A DNA stretch of 64,000 nucleotides from Arthrobacter sp. MYb23 (GCF_002979775.1 NZ_PCPR01000003.1:186001-250000); one strand, 5' to 3'. Shown: positions 53,806 to 63,965, numbered from the stretch's first letter. Notes: generated by a model not told the origin, from the letters alone. Translations and numbers: made by a program.

Positions 53806-54826
53806 CGAAGCACGCGGCAGCAATCTCGCCGCCCAAAGGGCCCAAGAAGGAGGTGTTGTCCAGCGTCCGAAAAGGACCTACGGCGGCTACGCCATGCTTG
53901 CACTGCTCCTGGGCCTGTTCGCCCTCTTCTCAGCCATCCTCCCCGGCACCTTCGCCACCTCAGCCAACACGTCAACCATTCTGGCCGAAAACGCCATCCT
54001 GGGGTTGCTGGCACTGTCAGTGATGCTGCCACTGATCGTCAACGAATACGATTTGTCCCTGGCATCCGTCATGGGTTTTTGCGCCATGCTCGCAGCGGGG
54101 CTGCCAGCGCGCCAAGGCATGCCCTGGACCGTCACAGCCCTGGTCGTACTGGCCGTCGGACTCACTGTGGGCATCACCCACGCTGTCCTGGTCATCCGGT
54201 TCAAGCTGCCCTCGTTCGTTGTTTCCCTCGGCACCAACTCAGTTCTCACCGGCCTGATCCTGCTGTACTCCAACGGTTCAGTGATTTATGACGCCATCGC
54301 CCCGGAGTTCACCTTCATCGGCACCACCCGGATCTTCGGAATCGGGCTGCCCGTCTACATCCTCGCCTTCGTCACCGCTGTTCTCTGGTTTGTCTTGGAA
54401 AAACGGCCCCTGGGACGAAAGTTCTACGCAATTGGGGCCAACGAAACCGCTGCCAAACTGGCAGGTATTCCCACAGGCAGGCTCCGTGCAGCACTTATCA
54501 TCGCCGCCCCGGTCCTGGCGTCCCTGGCCGGAATCATCATCGTTGGACGGGTGGGGTCCGCAAGCCCCACCTCGTTCTCCGCATATTTCCTTCCCGCGTT
54601 TGCCGCAGCGTTCCTGAGCCTTGCCGGGTACAAGCTCGGCCACTACAACGCCCTGGGCGTCATCACTGCCGTGTATCTGATCGCTGTCGGAGTGTCCGGA
54701 CTGAGCCTTCTCGGAGCACCTTCCTGGGTCGAACCCATCTTTAACGGCATCGCCCTTGTTGTCGCCATTGGACTGGCCCATCTCCTCACCAGACCCCGCA
54801 AAACCAAACACAAAGTGACGTCTTAA
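53795..54826 (+). CDS. Rbs-type ABC transporter permease
   Basis: 343 residues with eight to ten membrane helices (for example GYAMLALLLGLFALFSAILP, VTALVVLAVGLTVGITHAVL, YILAFVTAVLWFVL). RbsC-family landmarks include IRFKLPSFVVSLGTNSVLTGL, GRKFYAIGANETAAKLAGI and AFAAAFLSLAG. There is an 11-nt overlap with the ATPase gene. It is the membrane channel of the importer. Confidence 0.9.
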   Translation: MLTDEARGSNLAAQRAQEGGVVQRPKRTYGGYAMLALLLGLFALFSAILPGTFATSANTSTILAENAILGLLALSVMLPLIVNEYDLSLASVMGFCAMLAAGLPARQGMPWTVTALVVLAVGLTVGITHAVLVIRFKLPSFVVSLGTNSVLTGLILLYSNGSVIYDAIAPEFTFIGTTRIFGIGLPVYILAFVTAVLWFVLEKRPLGRKFYAIGANETAAKLAGIPTGRLRAALIIAAPVLASLAGIIIVGRVGSASPTSFSAYFLPAFAAAFLSLAGYKLGHYNALGVITAVYLIAVGVSGLSLLGAPSWVEPIFNGIALVVAIGLAHLLTRPRKTKHKVTS

Positions 54827-54856
54827 ACCATTAGCCCCTAGCTAGGAGATTTACCT

Positions 54857-56944
54857 GTGAGTTACAGAATCGCCGTCGACACTGGCGGCACCTTCACCGA
54901 CGTTGTTGTCGCAGACGAAGAAGGACGGTTGGTCTTCAACAAGGCACTCACCACGTTGGATCGAATGTTCGACGGTGCACGCGAAGCCCTGCGCTTTATC
55001 GCAGCCGATATGGGGATTACGTTTGAACACCTCATGTCCAACTCGAGCCTGTTCATCTATGGAACGACCCGCGCCACCAACGCCATAGTTGAGAAAAAGA
55101 CCGCACCGACAGCGTTCTTCACCACCGAGGGCCACCCTGACATCCTGCGGCTCAAGGAAGGGGGCAAGCACGAGCCCTTTAATTTCCGCATGGCCTACCC
55201 GGAACCCTATATTCCAGCACGCCTGACATTTGAAATCCCGGGGCGCATCGGCTCCGAGGGCCAAGAAATACGTCCCCTGGACGAGTCGGCTGTACGCTCC
55301 GCCGTCCGAGCTGCCCGCGACGGCCAGGCAGAAGCAATCGCAGTGTGCCTACTGTGGTCCATCGCCAACAGCGACCACGAGCTGCGCATCCGGGAGATCA
55401 TTCTTGACGAATGGCCCGGCGTTCCCGTAACGCTCTCCCACGAGCTGAACCCAACCATCCGGGAATACCGACGAGCCTCATCCGCCGCAATTGACGCCTC
55501 ATTGAAGCCCCTGATGCAGTCACACCTTGGCGCCATCCGGACCGACCTCGCAGACGCCGGCTTCGGCGGGGAACTGGTCATCGTAACTTCCTTCGGAGGA
55601 GCCCTTCACGTTGAAGAAGTCTTCAAACGGCCCATCTACACCGTAGGATCCGGGCCCTCCATGGCACCTGTCGCAGCCGACGCCTACGGGTCCCAGGAAG
55701 TCGACCACGGTAATTTCATCGTCGGCGACTCCGGCGGAACCACCTTCGACGTCAGCCTCGTCGAAGGCAGACAAATCAAGAAAACCCGTGAAACCTGGCT
55801 TGGGCCGCAATGGACCGGCGACATCACAGGACTGTCATCGGTTGAGGTCACCAGCATCGGCGCAGGCGGAGGGTCAATCGCCTGGATCGACAAAGGCGGA
55901 CTGCTGCGCGTAGGCCCGCACAGCTCCGGGTCCACCCCCGGCCCGGCATGCTACGGCCGGGGCGGTGACAAACCGACCGTGACAGATGCCGCCGCCGTAC
56001 TCGGATACTTCAACCCCGACTACTTCCTCGGCGGGCGAATGACCCTCGATCTTGAATCAGCCCAGGAAGCCATCCGTTCCCAGGTCGCCGAACCCCTCGG
56101 CATCGAACTCCGCCCTGCCGCATGGGCAATCCTCGCGGTAGCAAACGAAGCGATGGTCAGCGCGGTCCGCGAGATCACCATCAACCAGGGCGTTGACCCC
56201 CGGGAATCCATATTCGTAGCTGGCGGCGGCGCCGGCGGACTCAACGCCGTCATGCTCGCCAAGGAACTAGGCTGCAAGCAGGTACTGGTGCCCAAAACGG
56301 CTGGCGCACTCAGCGCAGCCGGCGCCCAATTCGCCGACATCGTCGCCGAAGTACAGGCGACAAAGTACATGACAACAGCGCTTTTTGATGCAGACGCCTC
56401 TGCCAAGACTCTGGCGAAACTGGACGCTGACCTGGACAAGTTCGCCGCCAACCTTCCTCCCGCACTGTCCGCTCAGCAGAGCCGGGATTACTCAGTCGAG
56501 GCACGGTACCCGAACCAGGTCTGGGACCTACCCATCCCGATCGCAGAGGGTCACCTCAAAACACCCGATGCGGTAGCAATCCTTCAGGAGACTTTCCACG
56601 CCGCCCACGAACGCAGCTTCGCTGTGAAGGAAGAGGGACAAGACGTGGAGTGGGATCTTTGGGCCGCCCGCATGACTGTGCCACTCTCCCCGCCGGACCT
56701 GGCCGCGCAGCGAGAGGACCAAAGCGGGGCAACCCTGCGTGCCGTCAACACAAGGAGCGCCTACTTTGGCGCGACCCAAGATGTAAATGTTCCTTGTTAT
56801 GACGGGGACTCCCTTGGCATCGGCGCCATCATCGAAGGACCGGCAATCATCGAGGAACGGACCACCACCATCGTCCTTCCACCCGGCTCCCGTGCATGTG
56901 TGACTCCGCTCCGCAGCCTGTTGATAGACCTTGACGAGAACTGA
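54857..56944 (+). CDS. hyuA: Hydantoinase/oxoprolinase A-type subunit
   Basis: 695 residues, the usual length of HyuA. The ATP-binding actin-like fold is clear: IAVDTGGTFTDVVVAD at the N-terminus, IYGTTRATNAIVEKK, VGDSGGTTFDVSLVEG, VTSIGAGGGSIAWID and the FVAGGGAGGLNAVMLAKELG region. With HyuB it hydrolyses cyclic imides or lactams (N-methylhydantoin, 5-oxoproline, caprolactam) at the cost of ATP, or carboxylates ketones in related enzymes. AGGAG precedes the GTG start. The specific substrate cannot be assigned. Confidence 0.88.
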   Translation: MSYRIAVDTGGTFTDVVVADEEGRLVFNKALTTLDRMFDGAREALRFIAADMGITFEHLMSNSSLFIYGTTRATNAIVEKKTAPTAFFTTEGHPDILRLKEGGKHEPFNFRMAYPEPYIPARLTFEIPGRIGSEGQEIRPLDESAVRSAVRAARDGQAEAIAVCLLWSIANSDHELRIREIILDEWPGVPVTLSHELNPTIREYRRASSAAIDASLKPLMQSHLGAIRTDLADAGFGGELVIVTSFGGALHVEEVFKRPIYTVGSGPSMAPVAADAYGSQEVDHGNFIVGDSGGTTFDVSLVEGRQIKKTRETWLGPQWTGDITGLSSVEVTSIGAGGGSIAWIDKGGLLRVGPHSSGSTPGPACYGRGGDKPTVTDAAAVLGYFNPDYFLGGRMTLDLESAQEAIRSQVAEPLGIELRPAAWAILAVANEAMVSAVREITINQGVDPRESIFVAGGGAGGLNAVMLAKELGCKQVLVPKTAGALSAAGAQFADIVAEVQATKYMTTALFDADASAKTLAKLDADLDKFAANLPPALSAQQSRDYSVEARYPNQVWDLPIPIAEGHLKTPDAVAILQETFHAAHERSFAVKEEGQDVEWDLWAARMTVPLSPPDLAAQREDQSGATLRAVNTRSAYFGATQDVNVPCYDGDSLGIGAIIEGPAIIEERTTTIVLPPGSRACVTPLRSLLIDLDEN

Positions 56945-56956
56945 ATCGAGAAAGCC

Positions 56957-58723
56957 ATGACCATCACCGAAACCCCCGCCGACGAAGTCCGAAACGATTT
57001 CGACCCGGTGCTTCTCGCTGTTCTCGCCAACAGGCTCGACGGGATCGTCCGGGAAATGACCAACACGCTGCTGAGGACAGGCCGCTCGGCAATCCTCAAC
57101 ACCGCCCGGGACTTCTCATGCTCCATCGTCACAGCCGACAACGAGCTCCTCTCAGCCGCCGAAGGGCTTCCGATTCACGTCATCGGAAGCCAGCTCCTGA
57201 CGAGATCCATGGAACGGCACCATCCCGTCATAAACGAGGGCGACGCCTTCCTGCACAATGACCCCTATGACGGCAACACCCATCATGCCGATCACTCAAT
57301 CCTGGTACCGGTGTTCTTCGACGGAGAGCACCTCTTCACAGCCGTCGCCAAAGCCCACCAGGCTGACTGCGGCAACAGCCGCCCCACAACCTACGCAGGG
57401 TACGCCAAGGACATCTACGACGAGGGTGCCATCAACTACCCCTGCGTAAAAATTCAAAGCAACTACGACGATGTTCAAGACATCATCCGCATGAGCAAGA
57501 GGAGGATCCGTGTGCCCGAACAATGGTACGGCGACTACCTTGCCTCACTCGGAGCCGCACGTATTGGCGAACGGCGACTGAAGGAAGTCGTCGCCAAGTA
57601 CGGCGTCGACACCATCAAGACGTTCATCACGGAATGGTTCAACTATTCCGAGCGGCTGATGATTGAACAGATCCGCCAATGGCCGGCAGCGACCCTGACT
57701 GCTACCACCAACCACGACCCCATCCCCCAGCTGGATCAGGAGATCCCGCTGAACGTAACAGTGACCATCGATCCCAAAGAAGCCCGGGTACTGGTGGATC
57801 TGCGCGACAACATCGACTGCGTGCCGGCCGGTTACAACATGTCTGAAGCAACCGCTCTAGCTAGCGGAATGACCGGCATCTTTAACCAGCTGACCGAATC
57901 CATTCCATACAACGAAGGCAGCTTCCGGCGGGTCACGGTGGCCCTACGTCAGAACAGCATCGCTGGCATACCCGCCCACCCCTCATCAGCATCAGTCGCC
58001 ACGACCAACGTCGCAGACCGGGTCATTAACATGACCCAGGCTGCCTTTGCAGGGCTCGGCGAAGGCTACGGCATCGCTGAAGGGGCCATCGGCCAAGGAC
58101 CTGGTATGGGAGTCATCTCCGGCCACGACAACCGCCGTGGGAACTCGGAGTACATCAACCAGCTATACCTTGCTTCCTCCGGCGGTCCTGCGAGCCCCAC
58201 AACAGACGGGTGGGGCTTCTTCGGTATCCCCGTCACCGCTGGCATCATGTACCGGGACTCCGTAGAGATTGACGAACGGAAGTACCCCGTCCTGATCGAT
58301 GAGTGCAGGATGCTGCCTGACTCCGAAGGCGCGGGCAAATTCCGTGGAGCACCGGCCGGACGGGTGACGTACGGTCCAACAGACACCCCAATGAACGTCA
58401 TCTATGTCGCAGACGGATCGGTCTACCCGCCGCAAGGTGTGCGTGGCGGCCTCCCAGGGCATGCCCAGACCGTGGAAAAGCTCGGCATCGACGGATCCGT
58501 TGAATCACTCCAGTCTGCTGGAAACGTCATCCTGCAGCCAGGAGAGAGAATCGTGAATATCACCAACGGAGGCGGAGGCTACGGTGACCCCAAGTCGCGC
58601 GACCCCGAAAAAGTCCGCCTAGACGTCGAAGATGGGCTCGTTTCCTTGGAACGGGCAAAATTCGTTTACGGATTGGACATCGAGATTAACTCCTCCGGCC
58701 GCGCGGCGTTGAAGTCCGACTAA
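56957..58723 (+). CDS. hyuB: Hydantoinase/oxoprolinase B-type subunit
   Basis: 588 residues. The HyuB signatures are LLRTGRSAILNTARDFSCSI, HVIGSQLLTRSM, FLHNDPYDGNTHHADHSIL, and the C-terminal EDVRIVN-type segment GERIVNITNGGGGYGDP. It forms the catalytic heteromer with the upstream HyuA, 12 nt away. It ends the operon; a strong hairpin follows after 30 nt. Confidence 0.9.
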   Translation: MTITETPADEVRNDFDPVLLAVLANRLDGIVREMTNTLLRTGRSAILNTARDFSCSIVTADNELLSAAEGLPIHVIGSQLLTRSMERHHPVINEGDAFLHNDPYDGNTHHADHSILVPVFFDGEHLFTAVAKAHQADCGNSRPTTYAGYAKDIYDEGAINYPCVKIQSNYDDVQDIIRMSKRRIRVPEQWYGDYLASLGAARIGERRLKEVVAKYGVDTIKTFITEWFNYSERLMIEQIRQWPAATLTATTNHDPIPQLDQEIPLNVTVTIDPKEARVLVDLRDNIDCVPAGYNMSEATALASGMTGIFNQLTESIPYNEGSFRRVTVALRQNSIAGIPAHPSSASVATTNVADRVINMTQAAFAGLGEGYGIAEGAIGQGPGMGVISGHDNRRGNSEYINQLYLASSGGPASPTTDGWGFFGIPVTAGIMYRDSVEIDERKYPVLIDECRMLPDSEGAGKFRGAPAGRVTYGPTDTPMNVIYVADGSVYPPQGVRGGLPGHAQTVEKLGIDGSVESLQSAGNVILQPGERIVNITNGGGGYGDPKSRDPEKVRLDVEDGLVSLERAKFVYGLDIEINSSGRAALKSD

Positions 58724-58753
58724 CACAAACCGAAAAGCTCGGAGACAAAAAGG

Positions 58754-58787
58754 AAGGCTCGCCAGTCAAGTGACTGGCGGGCCTTCG
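58754..58787 (+). terminator. Terminator of the transporter-hydantoinase operon
   Basis: A near-perfect 15-bp stem (58754-58768 with 58771-58785, one T-G) with a minimal loop, followed by CGTTGTCTT. It is located 31 nt after the hyuB stop. Confidence 0.8.
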
Positions 58788-59531
58788 TTGTCTTCCGCCA
58801 AACCAGAGCGCAGTGCTTCTAAAGAGCGACACAAACGCAAGACCTCTGCCGAAAGTTTCTGGCCATCTGCACCCGAAGGGATCACCAGAGTGAATTCATG
58901 ACCTATCGGAAGCCTGGCAGGCGAATGTTCCAGGAACCCGGCAGCTCTCCAGATCCCTGAAAAACCAAGGGTGGCCTTGGCTATTGGATTTTCGCGAAGG
59001 GTCCACAACGGTGAGCGAAACCTGTCGTGCGGCATTTCCCGCCAAGGAAATATCCGGTCGAGTCCCTTACCCTGACAGAACCAAAGAGTCCTGTCATCGC
59101 GGAAAATAACTAGCCGACAGCCATCAATTTTGGTTCAAAGAGCATCGTCCCGGCAATGCAGCTCCGCAGAAATGTCTTTGACGGCCCTCGTCAAGGCAGC
59201 CTCTACCGGCTTCCTGAGAATACCGCGGCACCTCAGCAAACCTGGGCTGCCCCAAGAGTCGGCCCGGCACATCATTGACTGAGCGACCTTGACAAAGTCC
59301 AGTGAAGGAAAGAAGTGAACTCGAGCCAGACATGGCTCAATAGTTGCACGCGCAAGCAGCATCCCTAATTTCACCATCGACAGATGAATCCGAGTGACGA
59401 ATCGTGGCAAAACAAAGTCCTTACGTTCCTGCGGACTACACAGCGCCCCGCTTCATAGTGAGCCCAGATAAGCACGCTCGCCGGGGCCAGAAAGCTTGAG
59501 ATAGGCAATCCTCGGGGGCTGGGCGCAGGTT
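58788..59531. other. 0.75-kb boundary region with doubtful minus-strand frames
   Basis: Two minus-strand frames (58766-59035, 89 codons; 59135-59410, 91 codons) have protein-like stretches but no recognised domain, and the first runs into the hyuB terminator. They may be remnants of a regulator gene at the junction between the catabolic cargo and the ICE backbone. No promoter or repeat stands out. Confidence 0.4.
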
Positions 59532-60044
59532 CTAGCGATCGACCAGCGGCGCCCACGCCAGGACATGTTCGCCGCTGATCCGGTACGTCCCGGGCCACGG
59601 AACTCCCGGTCGAACCTGCGTTGGATCCGGCCGGATCAGCAGAACAGCCCCAGGCCAGATGGGCTCCGGGAGTGCTTCTATCCATGCTGGATGGATGTAA
59701 TTGAAGCGATTCCACCTGATGGTGACCCACGCGCCTGTCGGCTCAGGGGCGTCGACGGTTAGCACCGTGATTTCAGTTGTAGTCCCGCTGGCCTCTTTTA
59801 GACCCTCGAGACGCTTCCATTGAGCGTCGGTCTCCGATTGCCACCGCTGTAGACCGCGAAGGCGCCGACTCCAGACGACAATGAGTAGGACGCTTAGGGC
59901 GGCGATGGTCAGCAGTAGCCAAGTGGTACCGGTAACCGTAAAGGCCAGGGCGGCCAGAATTGGGGCAAGCACCAGCGTCATTGCGCTCGCAATGATAAGA
60001 GCGGGTGTTGATACTCTCGGCTTGAGGACTGGGTTCATCTGCAT
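59532..60044 (-). CDS. Membrane protein downstream of the relaxase
   Basis: 170 residues. Two adjacent transmembrane helices (TPALIIASAMTLVLAPILAALAF; WLLLTIAALSVLLIVVW) precede a cytoplasmic coiled segment and a beta-rich C-terminal domain (WVTIRWNRFNYIHPAWIEAL, TYRISGEHVLAWAPL). GGAG lies about 8 nt before the ATG. It is 20 nt behind the relaxase gene in the same direction, so it is probably part of the transfer operon. The role is unknown; entry exclusion or channel accessory are possibilities. Confidence 0.6.
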   Translation of the reverse strand: MQMNPVLKPRVSTPALIIASAMTLVLAPILAALAFTVTGTTWLLLTIAALSVLLIVVWSRRLRGLQRWQSETDAQWKRLEGLKEASGTTTEITVLTVDAPEPTGAWVTIRWNRFNYIHPAWIEALPEPIWPGAVLLIRPDPTQVRPGVPWPGTYRISGEHVLAWAPLVDR

Positions 60045-60063
60045 ACTTGCTCCAGCTTCCAGT

Positions 60064-63000
60064 TTAAAGCTGCCACCCCGCGCTTGTCAGGCTTATTGGG
60101 GAGTCGAACCCATACAAGTTGCTGACATCTGTTAGCCCTGGCTCTGGTGTGGCAGCTTGGGTGATTTCTTGCCGTAGGTGGTCCCACTGCGCTCGCTGTT
60201 CCCATTCCCAGTCCGCCGGAGTCGGACCAAGGGCGAGTGCCGCGCTATTGAGGCCCCACCGATCTCGATACACGGCCACCTCGCGAATCAACGCAGCCCA
60301 CTCGAAAGGATCTGTCCTTACCCCGATGTCCTGGCTCAATTCTGTGGTCCATTCAGGCTCCTCAAGTAGTGCCGCATTGGCGACGCGTTCGGCACGGTTC
60401 CCAATGCGCCGTCGTACTTGGTCCAGCGATTCTGCGAGGTCTTGTCGGTCCATCGTCAGCCTCTCAATCAACGGATCGAGGGGCGTTTGGGGCATCGCCG
60501 AGCAGAACCTGCATAGCCGGGCGTGGGCTACTGCGGTTAGGTCCCGTGCATTGGCTTCTGAGCCCAGAGCCTCATTCAAGGTCCGCAGGGCTCCGGGGCG
60601 ATTGACGTTGCTGGCTCGTCGCCAGGCAGCGACGGCGGCGCCCCAAGCTGGAGATTCGCGCATCTCCTCAGAACAGCCGGGCATTACACGGTCGATAGCC
60701 TTTATGAGATCCAACCCCGCAGCGATTTGAGCCAAGTAGTCGTACTCGCGACTCAGACGCTCGAGGCTGTCGGCGTGCTGCCGTTCGAAGTCCCGTACCT
60801 CGTGAGCCGTTCGCTCCGCACCTTCGGCAGCAAGGACCTCGCCAAGGATCACCCGCCAGCTCGAGCGGGCAGTCGGGTCCAGGATTTCGTCCTCGTCCGG
60901 GTCGTTCTCGCTGACGTAGGCCGTGTTGGAGTGCCGGCCCCGCGTCATGCTGACGTACAGCAGTTCCCGCGTAAGGCGGCCGGGGGTCACGACGGTGTGG
61001 CCAGTGTCGACGGTGAGGCCTTGACTGCGATGGGCCGTTGTGGCGTAGCCCAGCTCCAGGGATGACTCCACATAACTGCTCGGCAAGAGTAGGGCAGCTC
61101 CGGTGTCTTTGCGTATTGCGTTTAGAACGCCGTGGCGTCTATCGAATCCCGTGACTTCGAGGAGCGTCCCATTGCGAAGGAACTCACCTCGATCGTCGCG
61201 AATGGATCGGTCATTCCGACGGGCGATAACGATGTCGCCACGACCGGCTCGAAGCCCGTCCCGAAGGAGCAAGGCACGTTCCGCGTCCACATCGCCCAGA
61301 CTTACCCTGTCGGCTTGAGCACGTTCATTGAGCATTTGCACGGTCTCGTTATCAGGAGCTATCAAGACCGAAAGTCGACCAGCCAAGACATCCGAGTGCC
61401 ACGCGGAGTAGGCACGGTCGACCATGTCCGAGTAGTGGCCATGCCTGATACGACCGTGGTCCTCATACTCTGCGAGCACAGACGGACGTCCCTCACGCAG
61501 CCCGAGGGAGGCTGACCGTTCCCACGGATCCATGAAGCGCCAGATCGTGCTCAACCGAGCTGCCTTCCCTTGCCGATCAAGCCAACCAAGCACACCGCCG
61601 GCATCGATCGAATCGAGCTGGGCTGGATCGCCAACGAGGAGGATCTTGGCACCCGTTTCGTTGGCTTGGCGGACCAGTGCTGCGAGCTGGAATGTTGAGA
61701 CCATGGAGGCTTCATCCACTATTACCAGCTGGTTTTGCCGGAACAGCCATTGGTTCTCCTCGGCGGCCAGACGAGCGACCTCTTGTTGAAGGCGACAAAC
61801 GATGGGGCGGCTGGGCGTGGCGGCCGTGCGGAGTCGATTGTCCGCACGGAAGAATCGCGCTGCCCGTTCGGCTGCACCAGACCCAACAGATTCATGCAGC
61901 CACTTAGCGATGTTCTCAGTGACCATTCGCAGCTCCGAGCCGAGAACCTCGGCGCTCGCAGCGGCCGGCGCCAGACCGACAACACTGCCCATCCCATACG
62001 CTGCCTCCCAAGCTGCTTTGACCGCGCCAAGGGTCGTCGTCTTCCCGGTCCCAGCCGGCCCGACGATGGCGTTGAGCCGGCTGGAGCTCAGCAGGACATC
62101 CGACGCTGCCGTCAGTTGGTCATCGTGCAGGGATGACCCTCCGCGGTTTCTGTATGAGGTGAGCGTCTGGAAGGCGAGCTCGACCGGCACGGCCGGGCCG
62201 CCGTCGTCGTTCTTCGCCGCCATGACTTGGTGCTCAAAGGTAAGTGTCGACTCATCCGTGTAGAGGCGCGATCCAGGGAAATCGAAGACACTGCGCCCGG
62301 CGAATCGCAGGTCATCAGCAGCATCCGCGGGGACGCTGTACCTGTACTCGTTGAGCGGCACGGATTGGCGCTCTGCAGAGGAAGCTACCGCTTCAATCAA
62401 CGCGTTGCGGTCGGCAGGGGAAGCGCAACGGATCTCAGCGCACACACGCTCACCCTCGGCGATCAGGTTCCAGCGATTCCACGTTGAGCGCTTGGCCGCC
62501 ACACGCTGCCGGGTGATAAGCCCGACGGCGGCAATCCAGCCCGGGGCGAAGTCGCCAATGCGGAACGGACGTGAGAGGGAGCGCCGAATGGTGGAAGCGA
62601 CGACGGATTCGGGATCAAAACCCCTGGCCGTTGCTCTGTCTCGCCACTGTGCGGACAGTGTTCGTAACGGGGACGGCTCGACATTCTTGGGAGTTCGAGT
62701 CGAGAGAGTGGCTTGCTGGCGCAATCTCACGATGGTCGTCGCTGTCGGGCGAGCTCCGTGGTCTGTGGTCCAGTGTTCGACCAGGCGATCGGTTTCGACG
62801 TCGATGAGCCTTGAACGATTGGAGAATTCACGGACAAGGGCTTCAGCGATGCCAGTCAGTTGTTGGCTCGGGTTATGAGTGTTTTGCGCTGGGGCTCGGA
62901 TGTCAGTGTCCGTGCCGAGGCTCGTGTGCAATGCATCAAAGAGGAGGCCGTTGTAGTGTTCGCTGGCCGCGACAACGGCTTTGTATAGCGAACGAGAGTC

Positions 63001-63630
63001 CAAAGTGACCCATGCGCCGTCCGTGACGCGCTGGACGCGGTTCGCGATGACAAGGTGGGTGTGGAGCTGAGGGTCGCCAGCGCGGGATTCCCAGTGGTCG
63101 AATGCTGCGGCGATGGCGCCTCTAGTGCCGACGTGTGCAACTCCGTTCCGACCGGACCTGGTGTTGATGACCTGCTCTTCCATCCAGGCCAGTGTTGCTT
63201 CGATGGCCTCGTGGTGGGTGTCTAGTATTTGCTCTTGGACAGGGCGGGGGCTGAGGGCCCACAGCGTGGAGACGGACTTCGGGACGCTGAACGTGAGGTC
63301 GAACCCGGCGACGGCGTGCTTCGCCGCATTGTGGTTACTGGCCTCTTGGCCGATCGGTAGCTGCCCGTGGGCCCTCCCCAGCGGCTCGTTGCTGTCAGGG
63401 TGGGTCGCGTCTTGGAAGATGGAACGTGCATCGGATTCCGTGACCTTATCTCCGGCTTCTCTGGCGATCCCTTGGAGGCCGTTGCCCAACCAACGACCTT
63501 GGGGCGTTCCCGTCTTCATGTAATAGCTGATGGTGTCTGGGGGAGTAGGGGAGAAGTCGTCCAACATCGTTGACTTGAACAGGTACTTGAGGCCTGACCG
63601 TACTGAGAGCCTGGCGATGGACATCGTCAT
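60064..63630 (-). CDS. MobF-family relaxase-helicase (TrwC/TraA-like)
   Basis: 1188 residues. The N-terminal relaxase domain (1-300) has candidate catalytic tyrosines in GLKYLF and TISYYMKTG, the conserved FDLTFSVPKSVSTLWAL, and the metal-binding His motif DPQLHTHLVIANRV. The middle and C-terminal helicase has Walker A VGPAGTGKTTTLGAV, motif II VIVDEASMVST, GDPAQLDSIDAGGVLG, and a late motif TAHRSQGLTVDTGH. It nicks oriT and unwinds the transferred strand. The start ATG overlaps the end of the 63627 gene. It lies 22 kb from the coupling protein and on the opposite strand. Confidence 0.95.
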   Translation of the reverse strand: MTMSIARLSVRSGLKYLFKSTMLDDFSPTPPDTISYYMKTGTPQGRWLGNGLQGIAREAGDKVTESDARSIFQDATHPDSNEPLGRAHGQLPIGQEASNHNAAKHAVAGFDLTFSVPKSVSTLWALSPRPVQEQILDTHHEAIEATLAWMEEQVINTRSGRNGVAHVGTRGAIAAAFDHWESRAGDPQLHTHLVIANRVQRVTDGAWVTLDSRSLYKAVVAASEHYNGLLFDALHTSLGTDTDIRAPAQNTHNPSQQLTGIAEALVREFSNRSRLIDVETDRLVEHWTTDHGARPTATTIVRLRQQATLSTRTPKNVEPSPLRTLSAQWRDRATARGFDPESVVASTIRRSLSRPFRIGDFAPGWIAAVGLITRQRVAAKRSTWNRWNLIAEGERVCAEIRCASPADRNALIEAVASSAERQSVPLNEYRYSVPADAADDLRFAGRSVFDFPGSRLYTDESTLTFEHQVMAAKNDDGGPAVPVELAFQTLTSYRNRGGSSLHDDQLTAASDVLLSSSRLNAIVGPAGTGKTTTLGAVKAAWEAAYGMGSVVGLAPAAASAEVLGSELRMVTENIAKWLHESVGSGAAERAARFFRADNRLRTAATPSRPIVCRLQQEVARLAAEENQWLFRQNQLVIVDEASMVSTFQLAALVRQANETGAKILLVGDPAQLDSIDAGGVLGWLDRQGKAARLSTIWRFMDPWERSASLGLREGRPSVLAEYEDHGRIRHGHYSDMVDRAYSAWHSDVLAGRLSVLIAPDNETVQMLNERAQADRVSLGDVDAERALLLRDGLRAGRGDIVIARRNDRSIRDDRGEFLRNGTLLEVTGFDRRHGVLNAIRKDTGAALLLPSSYVESSLELGYATTAHRSQGLTVDTGHTVVTPGRLTRELLYVSMTRGRHSNTAYVSENDPDEDEILDPTARSSWRVILGEVLAAEGAERTAHEVRDFERQHADSLERLSREYDYLAQIAAGLDLIKAIDRVMPGCSEEMRESPAWGAAVAAWRRASNVNRPGALRTLNEALGSEANARDLTAVAHARLCRFCSAMPQTPLDPLIERLTMDRQDLAESLDQVRRRIGNRAERVANAALLEEPEWTTELSQDIGVRTDPFEWAALIREVAVYRDRWGLNSAALALGPTPADWEWEQRAQWDHLRQEITQAATPEPGLTDVSNLYGFDSPISLTSAGWQL

Positions 63631-63965
63631 GGCCGTGCTCCCGTGCGGTTTCTCGCCGGGAGCCAGCCGCGCCGGCGGAGGATGTCGAGCGTCACTGGGT
63701 CGAGGGCGATGCCTTTAGCGCGCGAAATCTGGAGCAAAATGGCTGCTACACGGGCGAGGTCTTGGACGTTCGTTCGCTGAGCGCGCTTCAGCCGCAAAAC
63801 TTCGTTGTGGAGGAGGCCGTTTCTGGTTTCCAGTTCGCCGTAGATGGCATGGAGCCGTTCGAGCTCGGAGGACTGCGACCGCAGCTCGGTCAGGAGTCGG
63901 TCCACAGGATGGGCGCCATCTTCAGGTTCGGTGTGTGCCTGCTGACCAGAGCTGTGCTTGTTCAC
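63627..63965 (-). CDS. Small coiled-coil protein upstream of the relaxase (possible mobilisation accessory)
   Basis: 112 residues from GTG 63965; an in-frame TGA lies just upstream, so the gene is complete. A central coiled coil (LLTELRSQSSELERLHAIYG, ELETRNGLLHNEVLRLKRAQ) is followed by a short helical C-terminus. It overlaps the relaxase start by 4 nt. Small proteins here often help the relaxase bind oriT (MobC/TraM-like), but no DNA-binding motif is evident. oriT would lie just beyond the right edge of the window. Confidence 0.6.
   Translation of the reverse strand: MNKHSSGQQAHTEPEDGAHPVDRLLTELRSQSSELERLHAIYGELETRNGLLHNEVLRLKRAQRTNVQDLARVAAILLQISRAKGIALDPVTLDILRRRGWLPARNRTGARP

Noticed and set aside
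58766..59035. 89-codon minus-strand frame ending inside the hyuB terminator
   Set aside because: Stop lies within a hairpin serving the opposite strand, and no domain is seen; at most a gene remnant.
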